A DNA stretch of 64,000 nt, from assembly GCA_027943335.1 (NCBI GenBank), contig BSBK01008428.1, positions 243,501 to 307,500 on the forward strand. The letters are read 5' to 3'. The notes under the pieces are model-generated. The model was not told the DNA's origin and ran no database searches. It worked only from the letters and a program-made list of their open reading frames with translations. Position 1 is the stretch's first letter. The number at the start of each line of letters is the position of its first letter. The translations under genes and the position numbers were made by a program. Below, one piece after another: positions 47,701 to 60,904 of the stretch. This DNA is from Chamaecyparis obtusa. Lineage: Eukaryota > Streptophyta > Pinopsida > Cupressales > Cupressaceae.

Positions 47701-49330
47701 GCAATAAACAATCAAGGCTTCAATTTCATGAACTTTGCGAAATATGACAACTACAATTTTTTTTGCATCAATGGCCGACAATGAATGTGGTCATGGCTAA
47801 TCTAGGGGCAAGATGAGTGGCTCGGTTGCTAAACGAAAGAGATGTGACCGTTCTCAAAGGAAGTTGATAGGCAGGAAAGAGACCCATAAGTGAAAAGCAA
47901 AAATCTATTTCCAAATTCAAATTCAATAAATAAAATCCAAAGAATGGGTTTGAGAAGAATCAATAAGGGAATGAGGTCAAAGCCACAAGGGTTTGAGAAG
48001 AATCAAGAAGAAAATTTTTAATTCAATAAAGAAAATCCATCATCATTAACTCCAAAATCCTCAATCTGACATGGGATCATGTACAATGTTGCACTCTATT
48101 TGCCAAATGATGTAGTGAAAACAATCAAGAGAAATTTATGGAGTGGTGGACAAGTACCTTTGTAGGGAAGGTGATTATCAAACCCATAGGATACGTCTTC
48201 TTCATTATAGATTATATAAATTGATTTCTCAAAAGGGAAATTCTGTATGGAAAGACTTTATTTTTTGATGGATTTGATTTTTATTGTGTTCACTAGGAGA
48301 CAATTCAAATAAAAATTCCTAGATCAAGATCAAACTTTAAAAATTTCCTTATAAATATTGGGTGATGGAAGCTATAGAAAATATTGGTAACGAATTGGGA
48401 TTCTTCGTAGGCATAGAAGAAATTTATCTTATACAAAATGAAATGGGATTTCTAGGATCTATGTCTACACAAACCATAATCTAAAATCTTTGCCCAATTT
48501 TGAGATTATTATAAAAAAAAGTGTAGTTAAATTAAAAAAAATCATTTGGTAATAACCTGAGAGGTGGAAACCACATCCTAGGCCCATGCTTCTTTGCCAA
48601 GTACTCTAAGTATATAAATCATAATAAAAAATATCTCTCATTTTTAAATGAAACCATTTTGGTAAGCAATTAGGACAAAAGAAAAGGAATTTTGCATACA
48701 ATAGTAATGGAAGCCAATAGAAAAAAGAGAAAATATTTTGGCACTAGTTAGATTATAGAGGACCGTACTAATAATTATCAAAAAAGGTAGTGGCTAGGGA
48801 TAAAGTAGATGGCTAGTTATTAAAGAAGGAAATGCGCAAAAAAGTTGTAAAGTAGTTATTAGGGCTAGTGAAGGAAGTTTCTCCACTGAAAGAAATGGTA
48901 AAGATCCAATTAAATAAAGTGACATGTGTCGCCATAACTCTCATTAGGAAGGATAACATAAAATCCCCCTATCTTAAAATTATTAAAGATGCAGAAAATG
49001 TTGGCTTGTTCCAAATCCAATTTTAGACAATGAAGGTAGCAAGGGGATCTTTGAGGTAGAGGTAGAAATAGGTAATTTTTAGTCTTTTTCAAATGAATGG
49101 ATTTCAAAATTTGAGGCTATTTGTGAGATCATGTGCATCTTTGAGGAAGAGTATAGGTACTTTGAGAAGAAGTTGGACCAATCCAATGAGACAATGGGGA
49201 GAAACCAAATTTGTCTACAAGACGTGATACAAAAAGGGGAAATAGAAAATTAGGGGATTGATCTATCTCAGAGTATATACTTAGCTAAGGTTTCCTTTGG
49301 CTAGTGCAGTCTAACAAACAAGGGATGTTG
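47701..49330 (+). pseudogene. LINE ORF1 region, plus-strand copy
   Basis: Broken frames give FPYKYWVMEAIENIGNELG (near 48345), similar to the DUF4283-type start of plant LINE ORF1 proteins, and PERWKPHPRPM at 48560. ORF1 proteins bind the LINE RNA. The region is an inverted copy of 52596-54200. It stops before the endonuclease: at about 49330 it gives way to other sequence. Stops are frequent. Confidence 0.65.
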
Positions 49331-49477
49331 GCAAGCCAATGCGTGCCATGACCCCCCTTGTAAGTTGACTTGTGTTAGTCAATGCATTCATTTTCGAGTT
49401 GAGAGTGTACCTTAGTGTGTAGCCTAGTTGGTGTTTTGTGCTTTTAAAAAAAAAATTATGTGTGCTTTTTTCGTAAT
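49331..49477. other. Junction stretch of unknown origin
   Basis: These 150 bp lie between the LINE relic and the chromovirus tail and contain an A10 run at 49446. No similarity to other parts of the window was noticed beyond the first few bases. Confidence 0.3.
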
Positions 49478-50074
49478 TTTTGGGCATGATAGAGGACTTT
49501 ACCAATCCATGAAATGGATCCATGAGAAGGTCAAACAAACTCTAATAGAGAATACCAAGAAAATAAAGGTTAGAATGGATGAAAAGAAGAGATATGTGGA
49601 GTTTGAAGTGGGGGATTTGGTACTAGTACATTTGAGAAAAGAAAAACTTTAGAAAAGAGTGCCTAAAAAACTACAGATGAGAAAGATTGGTCCATGTAAG
49701 ATACTAGCCAAATATGGAAATGATGCATACAAGATAAACATAGAAGAAGACATATCTTGTCTACTTTTTTTTAATGTGGTAGATCCCATACTTTACAAAG
49801 GTCCCATTCTAGAGGAAAGTAAGGATGACTTTAACATTGAAGAGATGGTCACTGAATAGAAATTACCTTCCCCACCTAAGCTTACAACAAAGAAGGTGTT
49901 AGATTCAAGGATTGCCATGAAGACTAGACATAGGAATTACATGGAACACTTGATCAAATGGAAACATATTCATGAAGTAGAAGATGGGTACTTGAAGGTT
50001 ATTTAAAGAAGTTAGGAATTGTTCTTTCACTCTTGTCACCCAATGTGACTTGATATCCTTTCATGTGGGGAGAA
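49478..50074 (+). pseudogene. Chromovirus integrase tail, copy Y1
   Basis: Frames 49428-49652 and 49659-49859 give KWIHEKVKQTLIENTKK, FEVGDLVLVHLRKE, KIGPCKILAKYGNDAYKINI and VVDPILYKGPILEESKDD, the integrase C-terminal region, then MEHLIKWKHIHEVED, a chromodomain-like tail. A purine tract TGTGGGGAGAA and the LTR follow. The catalytic core is missing. Confidence 0.82.
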
Positions 50075-51640
50075 TGGTGCAGGAGCACCTAGGGGTTAGG
50101 TGACTCCAACCCTCAAATTTTGGCTTGTTTGATCCTATAAGGGCTAGGGTGTGAATAAGGAACAATTGAGAGTCCCATAGGTGAGTATTCATAGTTGGTT
50201 ATGTTACCTTGTCCAAGTTGGCAGAGTTATTTATGTGTTGGTCCAAAGTTTCCTTGTAAGCCAAAAGTGGCATAGTGTGGAGAATGGCACCAAGAGTGAA
50301 TCAAATATCTTAATTTGGCTATAGGAATGTCTAGGCAGTTTCTATATGTATTTTGGAACCCATAGATTGGGTCACCTCATTGTAATGGACAAAAATGTAA
50401 GAGATCAAAAAGTTACTAGAGCAACTTTTGCAACTTTTCAATGTTGCATGACAATATTTGGGAAAAAGGAGAAAAATTTCCCTAAAGTAGTTATGGGTTG
50501 GAGAAATTTTTTTAAATGTGGAGGATGGAAATATTTAAGGTCCTTTTGAAAATGTATGAAGGTTGGCACTATTTTGGCATGATTTCCAATACCAAGCATT
50601 TTGACATTTTAAGGTTCATTGACTGTGTTCTTGAATTTGGTTTCCATTTGAGTTCAATAGATTGAATTAGAAAATATTTTCTGTATGATAGTTAGGATTC
50701 ATCATTTTATTGTTGTGTGTACAATGGTTTGAGTTTTTTTAGTTTGTTTGGGTTAATAAATTCTTGTTCCTAGTTCCGAGCCTCTGGACTAGACAAGGTG
50801 TACATAGTTAAAATGGATCCATCTCAAGTTCCCATTGTGAAAATCACTTAGCCCTTGGGGGAATGAAAATGGAGTCTTTGTACAATAGTTTTCTTTTTTC
50901 TTAGGGTTTTTTAATTTGTGTTTGTAAATTTTAAACTCTTTCCCTAAGAGAGCTTTTCCATAGCCTGACTAGGAAGCAAGAGAACAATGGCTTGTAACTT
51001 GCAGGAGCAGATTAGATGAATGAATCAAATGGCTTGGAGATGCTAGATAGGTTCATACAAAGCCTTGGTTGTAAGTTGGAGGATTTTTTAATCCATTTGG
51101 GTGGATTTTGAATAAAAAGATTGAAGACTACATTGTTTCCTTGCAAAAAGAGCCAGTTAGGGTTTGGAAAGTGTACAGATAGTTTAAACATTAACACCAA
51201 CAAAATATTTAGGGTCTTCTAAAAGTGTATCTAGATCACCAATGAGTTCATAATTTACAAGAATGGTTTTTTGGTGAATGAATTGAATAATTTACAAGTC
51301 CTATAATCCTTCAAGGTGATTTTGAAAGGGCTATAATATTGTTAGATGAACTTGCCTTGGAGAGTTCAAAAGGAAGTATGGAAGTGTAAGCATCTTTAAT
51401 TGGTAGTGGAAGCTCTAGTTGAGTTGGAGGATAGAGTATTGAGACATCCTAAAGTGGTAGGATTATAAGAGAGAATAATCCCTAAGAAGTCTTAGAAGAT
51501 ACTTGGTTAAGAACTAGGAGTAGTTCTCAGGAGAGCCTCCCTATCACATTCATTTAGAAATTATTAGTGAAATTATGACTAATAAATATTCAAACTATGT
51601 ATGAGTTGGTAGCGAAAAAACAAATCATAGTATGATTGTC
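50075..51640 (+). repeat. LTR and following sequence of Y1
   Basis: It starts TGGTGCAGGAGCACC and is homologous to the minus-strand LTR a (34446-35105) and to Y2 from 55189. The right end was not resolved; homology with Y2 continues beyond the likely LTR into the LINE. No gene lies in it. Confidence 0.6.
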
Positions 51641-52390
51641 TCAACCAAAGGGTGGTGAATAAAGAGGCCATGGGATAAATATAGCATGAAAATGGGATGA
51701 TCCAACCACTTCTCATAATAATACTATTTGCCAATTTCCCAACATGGCCGCCTCCCATAATTCACCTATTTTCAAATATTTTCCAATAAAAATACCACTG
51801 GATGGAGGGCATTTGTTGTTCCAAGTGAAAATTTCCTCTCCAAGGTCAATCTCAAGAAGGCTATTTCTATAAACCCATTCTCTAAAATATTTTTTAGATC
51901 GACACACTCTCGATAAACCTCCTCTCTTATCTTGAGTACATAGAATATCACTAAATTCTCCTCCAATTATTTTAAGCATATGGGGATAATAATCCAAAAA
52001 AATATCAACTTCTCCCTAAAGGTTCTTCATTTCTAGAAAATAAATATGACAATAAGCATTGACCAAAATAAAATTTTGATTTATATCAAAACTTATCTTT
52101 CCTCTAATCCAATGACTGCCCGCTTCAAGCCTCTCAAAGTTAACCACCTCTAAATTCCATATGACTGGAAAGAATCCTAAAGCCTCTTCTATTTGCATTA
52201 CTTCATCTTTCTAATTCCTATAACTCTTGGTGGAAGCCTCTATTTATCCTCTAATAATTTTAGATTGTTGTATTAGAACTATTTATACCCTAGTCAATCC
52301 TATCATTCAATAGACCAAGTGCCTCTAGTTAGGGGAATTTAGGCCCCTAACATTCCAAAATAGGAGCCTCATGGTTTCTTAGGAAGGTGA
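51641..52390 (-). pseudogene. LINE endonuclease domain, minus strand
   Basis: An L1-type apurinic/apyrimidinic endonuclease starts with MRLLFWNVRGLNSPN near 52372 and continues with ILVNAYCHIYF, YYPHMLKIIGGEFSDIL (GGDFND in relatives), KYFREWVYRNSLLEIDLG and EEIFTWNNK, with a GNWQIVLL-like block near the end. It would nick target DNA. The catalytic Asp of GGDFN is Glu here. It is truncated before RT, which is not seen anywhere in the window. Confidence 0.82.
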
Positions 52391-54269
52391 ATGTCCTTCA
52401 TTTCTTCCAAAAGATACCTTATTTTGAGCTGCCCCTCAACTTCCCCATTTTTGTTATTTAGTTTTGATAATGGTTTTCTTCTAACTTTTTTGACTGAATC
52501 CTTTCCAAGAAAAGGTAGATTTTGTTGGAGGCTATCTTGAGGATACCTAACTTCTCTATTTGTATGGAGTCAATATCATTTCTTGTGAATAGGAGATTAA
52601 TCTCCTAATTTTCTATTTCCCCTCTTTCTATCACCTCTTGTAAAGAGATTTGATTTCTCCCCACTGCCTCATTGGATTGGTCCAACTTCTTCTCCAAGTA
52701 CCTATTCTCTTCCTCAAAGATGCACATGATCTCACAAATAGCCTCAAATTTTAAAATCCATTCGTTCGAGAAATACTAAAAATTATCAATTTCTACCTCT
52801 AGCTTAAAGATCCCCTTGCTACCTTCATTGTCTAAAATTGGATTTGGAACAAGCTAACATTTTCTGCATCTTTAAGAATTTAAAGATATGGGGATTTTAT
52901 GTTATCCTTCCTAATGAGTGTTATGATGACACATGTCACTTTATTTAATTAAATATTTACTATTTCTTTGAGTAGAGAAACTTCCTTCACTAGCCCTAAT
53001 AACTACTTTACAACTTTTTTGTGAATTTCCATCTCTAAGAACTAGCCATCTATTTTATCCCTAGCCACTACCTTTGTTGATAATTATTAGTACGATCCTC
53101 TATATTCTAACTAGTGCCAAAATGTATTTTCATTTTCCTATTGGCTTCCATTACTATAGCATGCAAAATTTATTTTCCTTTGTCCTAATTTCTTACCAAA
53201 ATGTTCTCATTTACAAATGAGAGATATTTTTTATTATGATATTTATACTTAGAGTACTTGGCAAGGAAGCATGGGCCTAGGATGTGGTTTCCACCTCTCA
53301 GGTTATTATGAAATGTTTTTTTTTTAAATTTCACTACACTTTCTTTTTTATAATAATCTCAAAATTGGGCAAAGATTTCACATTATGGTTTGTGTATACA
53401 TAGATCCTAGAAATCCCATTTTATTTTTTACTGAAAAAACTTTCATCTACGCCTATGAAGAATCAAAATTTGTTACCAATCTTTTCTACAACTTTCATCA
53501 ATCAATATTTATAAGGAAAATTTTGAAGTTTGATCCATCTAGGAATTTTTATTTGAATTGTCTTCTAGTCAACACAATAAAATTTAATTCCTTCAAAAAA
53601 AAGAGTCTTTGCATACATAATTTCCCTTTTGAGAAATCGATTGATATAATCTATAATGAAGAAGTTGTATCCTATGGGTTTGATACTCGCTTTCCCTACA
53701 AAGGTGGTCAACCGCCACTCCATCAACTTCTCTTGATATTTTTCACTGCATCATTTGTCAAATAGGCCACACCATTGTACATGATCCCATGTCGGATTGA
53801 GGATTTTGGAGTTAATGATGATGATGGTTTTTATTTATTGAATTTGAAATTTTCTTGTTCATTCCCCTATTGATTCTTCTCAAACCCTTGTGGTTTTGAC
53901 CTAATTCCCTTATTTATTCTTCCCAAACCCATTCTTTGGATTTTCTTTATTGAATTTGAATTTGGAAATAGATTTTTCCTTTTTATTTATGGGTCTCCTT
54001 CCTGCCTATCAACTTCCTTTCATAATGTTCACATCTCTTTTATTTAGCAACTAAGCCTCTATTTCCTAAGGTAATTTTGTTTTCCCCTATGGTGAATGAA
54101 GGGGATTTTGCCTCCCATGATTTCCTCCATCGCTCGCTGCCTACTTCACGACCTAGTAGCTAGTCATCTTGCATACATTAGCCATGACCACATTCAGTGT
54201 CGGTCATTGATGAAAAAAAATTATAGATGTCATATTTCGTAAAGTTAATGAAATTGAAGCATTGACCTT
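52391..54269 (-). pseudogene. LINE ORF1 region, minus-strand copy
   Basis: This is an inverted copy of 47701-49262, lying upstream of the endonuclease on the minus strand as expected for a LINE. It carries the same PERWKPHPRPML block near 53290. An open stretch of 126 codons on the opposite strand at 53385-53765 is its shadow. Stops and small indels are frequent. Confidence 0.65.
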
Positions 54270-54692
<423 letters not shown>

Positions 54693-55188
54693 ATAAGAAG
54701 AGAGATGTGCAGTTTAAAGTGGGGGATTTGGTACTAGCACATTTGAACAAAGAAAGACTTTAAAAAAGAGTACCTAACAATTTCAAATGAGAAGGATTGG
54801 TCCATGTAAGATACTGGCCAAATATGGAAATGATGCATACAAGATAAACATACCAGAAGACAAATATTTCTCTACTATTTTCAATGTGGTAGATCCCATA
54901 CCTTACAAAGGTCCCATTCTAGAGGAAAGCAAGGATGAATCTGACATTGAAGAGATGGTCACTGACTTGAAATTGTCTTCCCCACCTAAGCCAACAATAG
55001 AGAAGGTGTTAGATCCAAGGATTGCCAAGAAGACTAGACATAGAAATTAGATGGAACACCTGATCAAATGGAAACATATTCATGAAGTAGAAGATACTTG
55101 GGTACCTGAAGGTGATTTAAAGAAGTTAGGAATTTATCTTTCACTTTCGTCACCTAATGTGACCTGATATCTTTTCATGTGGGGAGAA
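54693..55188 (+). pseudogene. Chromovirus integrase tail, copy Y2
   Basis: After a short broken piece (FKVGDLVLAHLNKERL), frame 54787-55050 reads RIGPCKILAKYGNDAYKINI, VVDPIPYKGPILEESKDE and KVLDPRIAKKTRHRN, close to Y1. The chromo-like MEHLIKWKHIHEVEDTWVPE follows after one stop. It ends in the purine tract TGTGGGGAGAA. Confidence 0.82.
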
Positions 55189-56860
55189 TGGTGCTGCAGC
55201 ACCTAGGGGTTAGGTGACTTCAACCCTCAAATTTTGGCTTGTTTGATCCTATAAGGGCTAGGGTGTGAGTAAAGACTATTTGAGAGTCCAATAGGTGAGT
55301 ATTCATAGTTGGTTATGTTACCTTGTCCAAGTTGGCAGAGTTATTTATGTGTTGGCCCAAAGTTTCCATGTAATCCAAAAGTGGCATAGTGTGGAGAATG
55401 GCACCGAGAGTGCATCAAATGTCTTAATTTGGCTATAGGAATGTCTAGGTAGTTTTTATATGTCTTTTGGAACCCATATATTGGGTCACCTCATTGTAAT
55501 GGACAAAAATGTAAGAGATCAAAAAGTTGCTAGAGCAACTTTTGCAACTTTTCAATGTTGCATGACAATATTTGGGAAAAAGGAGAAAAATTTCCCTAAA
55601 GTAGTTATGGGTTGGAGAAATTTTGTTTAAATGTGGAGGATGGACATATTTAAGGTCCTTCTAAAAATTGTACAAAGTTTGGCACCATTTTGACATTATT
55701 TCCAATACCAATCATTTTGATTGTTTAAGGTTCATTGACCATGTTCTTGAATTTAGTTTCCATTCAAGTTTGATAGATTGAATTAGAAAATATTTAATTT
55801 ATGATAGTTAGGATTCATCATTTTATTTTATTGTGTGCAATGGTTTGAGTTTTTTTAGTTTATTTAGGTAAATAAATTCTTGTTCCTAGTTTTGAGTCTC
55901 TGGACTGGACATGGTGTACATAGTTAAAATGGCTCCATCTTGAGATCCCACTATGGAAATCACTTGGCCCTTGGGGGAATGAAAATGAAGTCTTTGTAAA
56001 ATAGTTTTCTTTTTTTTCTAGGGTTTTGTAGTTGGTGTTTGTAAATTTTAAACTCTTTCCCTAGGAGAGCTCTTCCATAGCCCGACTAGGAAGAAAGAGA
56101 ACAATGGCTTATAACTTGCAGGAGAAGATTGGATGAATGAATCAAATGGATTGGATATGCTAGATAGGTTCATACAAAGCCTTGGTTTTGAGGTGGAGGA
56201 TTTTTGAATCTATTTGGCTAGATTTTGAATGAAAAGATTGAAGACTTGTTTGTTTCCTTCCAAAAAGAGCCAGTTACGGTTTGGAAAGTGTACTGATAGT
56301 TTGAACATTAAGACTAAAACAATCATTAGGGTCTTTGAAAAGGGTATCTAGATCACCAATGGGTTCATGGGGTTGTGTGTAAGTTTTTTGTGTTAAATCC
56401 CCAAAACCCCAAACATAGGGCTACTAGAGACCTATTAGGCCTAAAAACTAGGAATCTTGGAAATGATGAGAGAACGACTTCATTGATTTAACAAGAATGA
56501 CTATTTGGTGAATGAATTGAATAATTTACAAGTCCTATAATCCTACAAGGTGAACCTAAAAGGGCTACAATATTGATAGATGAACTGGCCTTGGAGAGTT
56601 CAAAAGGAAACTTATGGAAGTGTACGCATCTTGAATTGGTAGTGGAAGATCTATATGAGCTGGAGAATAGAGTATTGAGACCTCCTAAAGTGGTATAAGA
56701 GAGAATTTTCCCTAAGAAGTCTCAGAAGATACTTGGTGAAGAACTAGGAGTAGTTCTTAGGAGATCCTCCCTATCACATTCATTTATAAATTATCAGTGA
56801 AATTATGACTAACAAATATTCAAACTATGTATGATTTGGATGCAAAAAAATAAATCATAG
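55189..56860 (+). repeat. LTR and following sequence of Y2
   Basis: It starts TGGTGCTGCAGCACC and is a direct copy of Y1 (50075-51640), with an additional stretch of about 130 bp at 56365-56495 (ccccaaaaccccaaacatagg..) that Y1 lacks. Confidence 0.6.
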
Positions 56861-57625
56861 TATGATTTTTTCAACCAAAAGGTGGTGAATAAACTGGCCA
56901 TGGGATAAATATAGCATGAAAATGAGGTGATCCGACCACTTCTCATAATAATACTATTCGCCAATTTCCCAAAATGGCCAACCCCCGCAATTCACCTATT
57001 TTAAAATATTTTCTAGTAAACAAACCACTGAATGGAAGGCATTTGTTGTTCCAAGTGAAAATTTCCTCTCCAAGGTCAATCTCAAGAAGGCTATTTCTAT
57101 TAACCCATTCTCTGAAATATTTTTGAGACCAACGCACTCTCGATAAACCTCCTCTCTTATCTTGACTACATAGAAAATTACTAAATTCTCCTCAATTATT
57201 TTAAGCATATGGGGATAATAATCCAAAAACATATCAATGTATGCCTAAAGGTTGTTCTTTTCTAGACAATAAATGTGACAATAAGCAATGACCAAAAGAA
57301 AATTCTGATTTATAACAAAACTTATCTTTCCCCCAATCCAATGACTACCCACTTCAAGCCTCTAAAATTTAACCACCTCTAAACTCCACATGACTTGAAA
57401 ACATCCTAAAGCCTCTTCTATTTGCATTACTTCAACTTTCTAATTCTCAAAACTCTTGGTCTAGAGTCAATATCATTTCTTGTCAATAGGAGATCAATCC
57501 CCTAATTTTCTATTTCCCCTTTTTCCATCACCTCTTGTAGAGAAATTTGATTTCTCCCCATTGTCTTGCCAACATCCCTTGTTTGTCAGACTACATTAGC
57601 CAAAGGAAACCCTAGCTAAGTATCT
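56861..57625 (-). pseudogene. LINE endonuclease fragment, third copy
   Basis: It repeats 51641-52390 (KYFREWVNRNSLLEIDLG, FTWNNK, YYPHMLKIIEE) and then, after an internal deletion near 57465, the ORF1-end part matching 49190-49330 in reverse. It follows Y2 as the other follows Y1. Confidence 0.75.
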
Positions 57626-57943
57626 CTTATATGTCTCCCTTATAGATACATCATTAGGGGCATTGCTTGAACAACATGATGAGAACAAAAAGGAAAGAGC
57701 TATATACTATATTAGTAGAACATTGGTGGCATATGAAAAGAATTATTCTATGATTGAGAAGGCTTGTCTAGCTATAATCTTTGCATCATAGAAACTAAGA
57801 CATTACATGTTGGTGCATACCACACATTTGGTAGCTAAGATTGATCCACTAAAGTACCTACTAAGCAAAGCTGCCCTCACAGGTAGATTAGCTAAATGGG
57901 TCATGTTCTTAAGTGAATTTGACATTGAATATGTTGAAAGATT
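57626..57943 (+). pseudogene. T pol fragment C (RNase H)
   Basis: It starts at TSLIDTSLGALLE-like sequence and includes SMIEKACLAIIFAS, HYMLVHTTHLVAKIDPLKYL and FDIEYVER, the first RNase H of element T. It is cut on the left at a LINE boundary and on the right, at about 57943, by PMD tail sequence. Confidence 0.85.
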
Positions 57944-58525
57944 AGTATCAATATCAATAAAAACAATAGAATATCAGAATATCATGACAGATCATCTATC
58001 GACCTGATCCTCACTATCTAGTGGAGGTGGTGGTGGAGCATCTGGTACTACCTCAGCCCTAGGTGCTCTCGTTCCCTCTGATGCCATCATGTACTAAGAC
58101 TATGAAGGAACCCTCTGAGCAAGTGGAGCCGCAGTGTAGTATGCTGAAACATAGTAAGCAGATCTGGAGCTCTGATGGATAACCTCTGCCTGTAATCTCT
58201 ATACCTCACCATGAAGCTCAGTGTGCTAGCTATCTGCCTCTAGATATCTCTCCTCCCAGTGAGCACTATGCACCTACAAGTCTCAGACCTATAATCTGAG
58301 CCTCCTCATGATCTCCTATGTAGACAATGGCACACTAGGCTCAGCATTTGCCACTGGCATGTCAGTATCCTCTACAGGCTACTCTGTGGTCTCTACTCTC
58401 TGTGACTTATGGTGTCTAACATCTGCACCTAGATCAAACCCAGTATCCTCCTGTATTGGATCAGTATCACCACCCACAACCTACTCAGCTGCAAGTACCT
58501 CCTTAGTTAAACCAACACTCCTTAG
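57944..58525 (-). pseudogene. PMD protein, copy 3, C-terminal fragment
   Basis: It is homologous to 8240-8815. On the minus strand it contains the proline/acid-rich tail (APPPPPLDSEDQ-like near 58030) and the Ser/Thr-rich stretch before it. The domain core is missing. It is joined on the right to the region before T protease. Confidence 0.7.
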
Positions 58526-59527
58526 TTGAATCAATCAACTAATGTAGTTACTTGATCAAAAGCTTAGGCACACCTACAAGGAAAAATCCTAGATCAATCA
58601 AATGTCCCTAAGGTGCCTTTCAATCTGTCTTCCACTTCTAAATAGAGGGCAACATCTAAATCTTCAAATTTTAAGGACATGAGGCCTACTTTGTACAGTA
58701 TCATTCAACAACTCCAACATACTAATGCGAAAATCTCCATGTTTGAGTTGCTTCAGATATCTCCATCTCATAGAGCCATTCTAGACAAAGCTCTGCTTGG
58801 ATCCAATGTTCCTGATAACCTTGATTTAGACAGATTCCAAGCTATGGTTGGTCATCTTACGTCTCCATAGTATATCTCCTTTTCAGAGGATGATGATAAC
58901 TCCTTGTGTCATCCACATAACCAGACCTTACATATAGAAGTCTTGATCCAAAACGATCATGTCAAATGTGTGTTGATAGATGGTGGTGCTGGTCTGAATA
59001 TTTGTTCTTACAACTTGATCACATAATTGGGATTTTCAGAAACAACCATTGATCCTAGAAAGAAAATAACTATCAAAGCATATGATGAAGAAGAAAGATC
59101 CTCCAAGGGAACAATTGTCTTGCCTATCAGAACAGGTCCTGTCATCAGAGATACTATATGTCAAGTTCTTGATATACCTTTGGCTTACAACATCCTTCTA
59201 GGGAGACCCTGTATACATGAAATGAAAGCTATTCCTTCTACAAACCATCAGTGCTTGAAATTTCCTTATGACAGAGTAGAGGTAACCATTCCCACTGACA
59301 TGTCAACAACTTGCAATACCTTGAAAGAAAATGCAGATAAAAATGTTCCTAATAATAGAGAATCTTCCATTAAGCAAATAGATGTAGCATCCACATCTAA
59401 GATGGAAGATATTGCAAAAGAGGTCTATATCAAAGAAAATGGTATGGGAGAATATACTATAGAGCTAGTCTTGTCTTTGTTATCTCTCCCTATCTCACCT
59501 AAGTCTTATGGGAAAGCTCTAAAATAG
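58526..59527 (+). pseudogene. Aspartic protease region, T copy D
   Basis: Frame 58679-58870 (LLQISPSHRAILDKALLG) leads, after a stop, into HVKCVLIDGGAGLNICS near 58980, the D-G-G-A form of the retropepsin site used by many plant Tat/Athila elements, then frame 59027-59527 with GFSETTIDPRKKITIKAYD, VLDIPLAYNILLGRPCIH (second conserved block) and a Lys/Glu-rich linker. Gag itself is not seen to the left; the PMD fragment takes its place. Confidence 0.82.
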
Positions 59528-60904
59528 TTCAAACCAAAATCTAAGGAACCTCTTGAGGCATATAAAGGAAAATTTGTTGCAGAGAAAGTACCTAAGCAAG
59601 AATTTGAAGAAGATGAAGCTATGCTTTCATGGCTCTAAAAAGATGAACCTAAATCCCAATTTGTTCAAGCTAGTGACTCTAAAGTACTGAAGGTTCCTTA
59701 TAAGTCATATGGCCCAGGGGATAAACTGATAGCTAAGATGAGATATAAAGGAAAAGGACCTCTAGGACTACAGGGTAAAGGTCTTCTTTCACCTCTTGAA
59801 CATTATGGTTGAGCCAATAAGGATATCATAGGTCTAGGATACATGAAGAAGCCTTTCTATCTTAGCAAGAATTCCTCACATGTCTTAGAACAAATTGAGC
59901 CTTCCGTAGAAAATCAACTAAAGGGGGAAATAACTGAACAATCTGATAGTGATGATTTTGACACCACTAATGAGCTTATTCCTTATGATAATTTTCATAA
60001 ACAAATCAAAGACCTCCTTGATGTTGAAGATGATCCAATCAAAAGAAATAATGTAGTAGAAACACAAGAACCTACTCTAGAGCAAGAGATAGTTGCAACA
60101 CAAGAACCAGTTAATCTCGAAGGCAATCAAAAAGAGGAGGGTGGTAGTTATTCTAAGATAGATTCCCATTAGTATGAATTCAAATCAAAATCTAAGGGTA
60201 ACCCTTCTTGGGGTATTCATCCTGACTTTACTCATGTTCTTAGATTTCCTAGAGGTATAGATGAAGAATCTAATGACTATGAATGGGGAGCCATTCCAGA
60301 AGAAGATGAGCTTATTATAGAGAAATATGTTGATGTTATTCACCAATATGCACCTAAACCCAACATAAGTCTAGAGAAAAATGATGAACTTATCGAGTCT
60401 GATCCTCCGATGGCTGAAGTGGATTATAAAAATAACATTAACCCTATTCACGAATTGAATGTCTTAAGTTGTAATATAACCTTTGAACTCGAGCATTGGG
60501 TTAGGACTGATGATGACAGATCCATATCCATAAACACTCTTTCCCAATCTTTCACAACTTTAACTATCCAACATCGTGAACTTCTTGATCAAACCTCCAA
60601 AAACCTAAGCAATGGTATTTATACCTTCCCGAATGACTATGCCCTTGCTTGCTACCTCAATATAGTTGAGCCTATGAGGACTTCCATCGTTGAACCGAGT
60701 GTTAGCATGACGGAGTCAGACATCAAGTATGTTAGTCAAAAAAATAAGAATAAAAAGAAAAAGAAAAGGAGTTATGAGGGTGAAAACCACTTCGTGGCAA
60801 TCTCAGAACCTACAAAAGTAAAAATAAAAGATATATCCGAACATGAAAACCTCTCTAAGGTGTGTAAGGATAAGATATTTGATGTCCTTCTGAGTCATTT
60901 ATAG
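59528..60904 (+). pseudogene. Protease-RT linker with G-patch-like motif, T copy D
   Basis: Around 59735-59850 the translation reads MRYKGKGPLGLQGKGLLSPLE, a stop, then IIGLGYMKKPF, which fits the glycine spacing of G-patch domains known from some retroelement polyproteins. Acidic stretches follow (59843-60172, 60410-60904), ending in KNKNKKKKKRS and a TAG shared with copy A. The function of the linker is unknown. Confidence 0.6.

Noticed and set aside
53385..53765. 126-codon plus-strand frame
   Set aside because: It is the antisense of LINE ORF1, whose inverted copy at 47.7-49.3 kb has no such frame.
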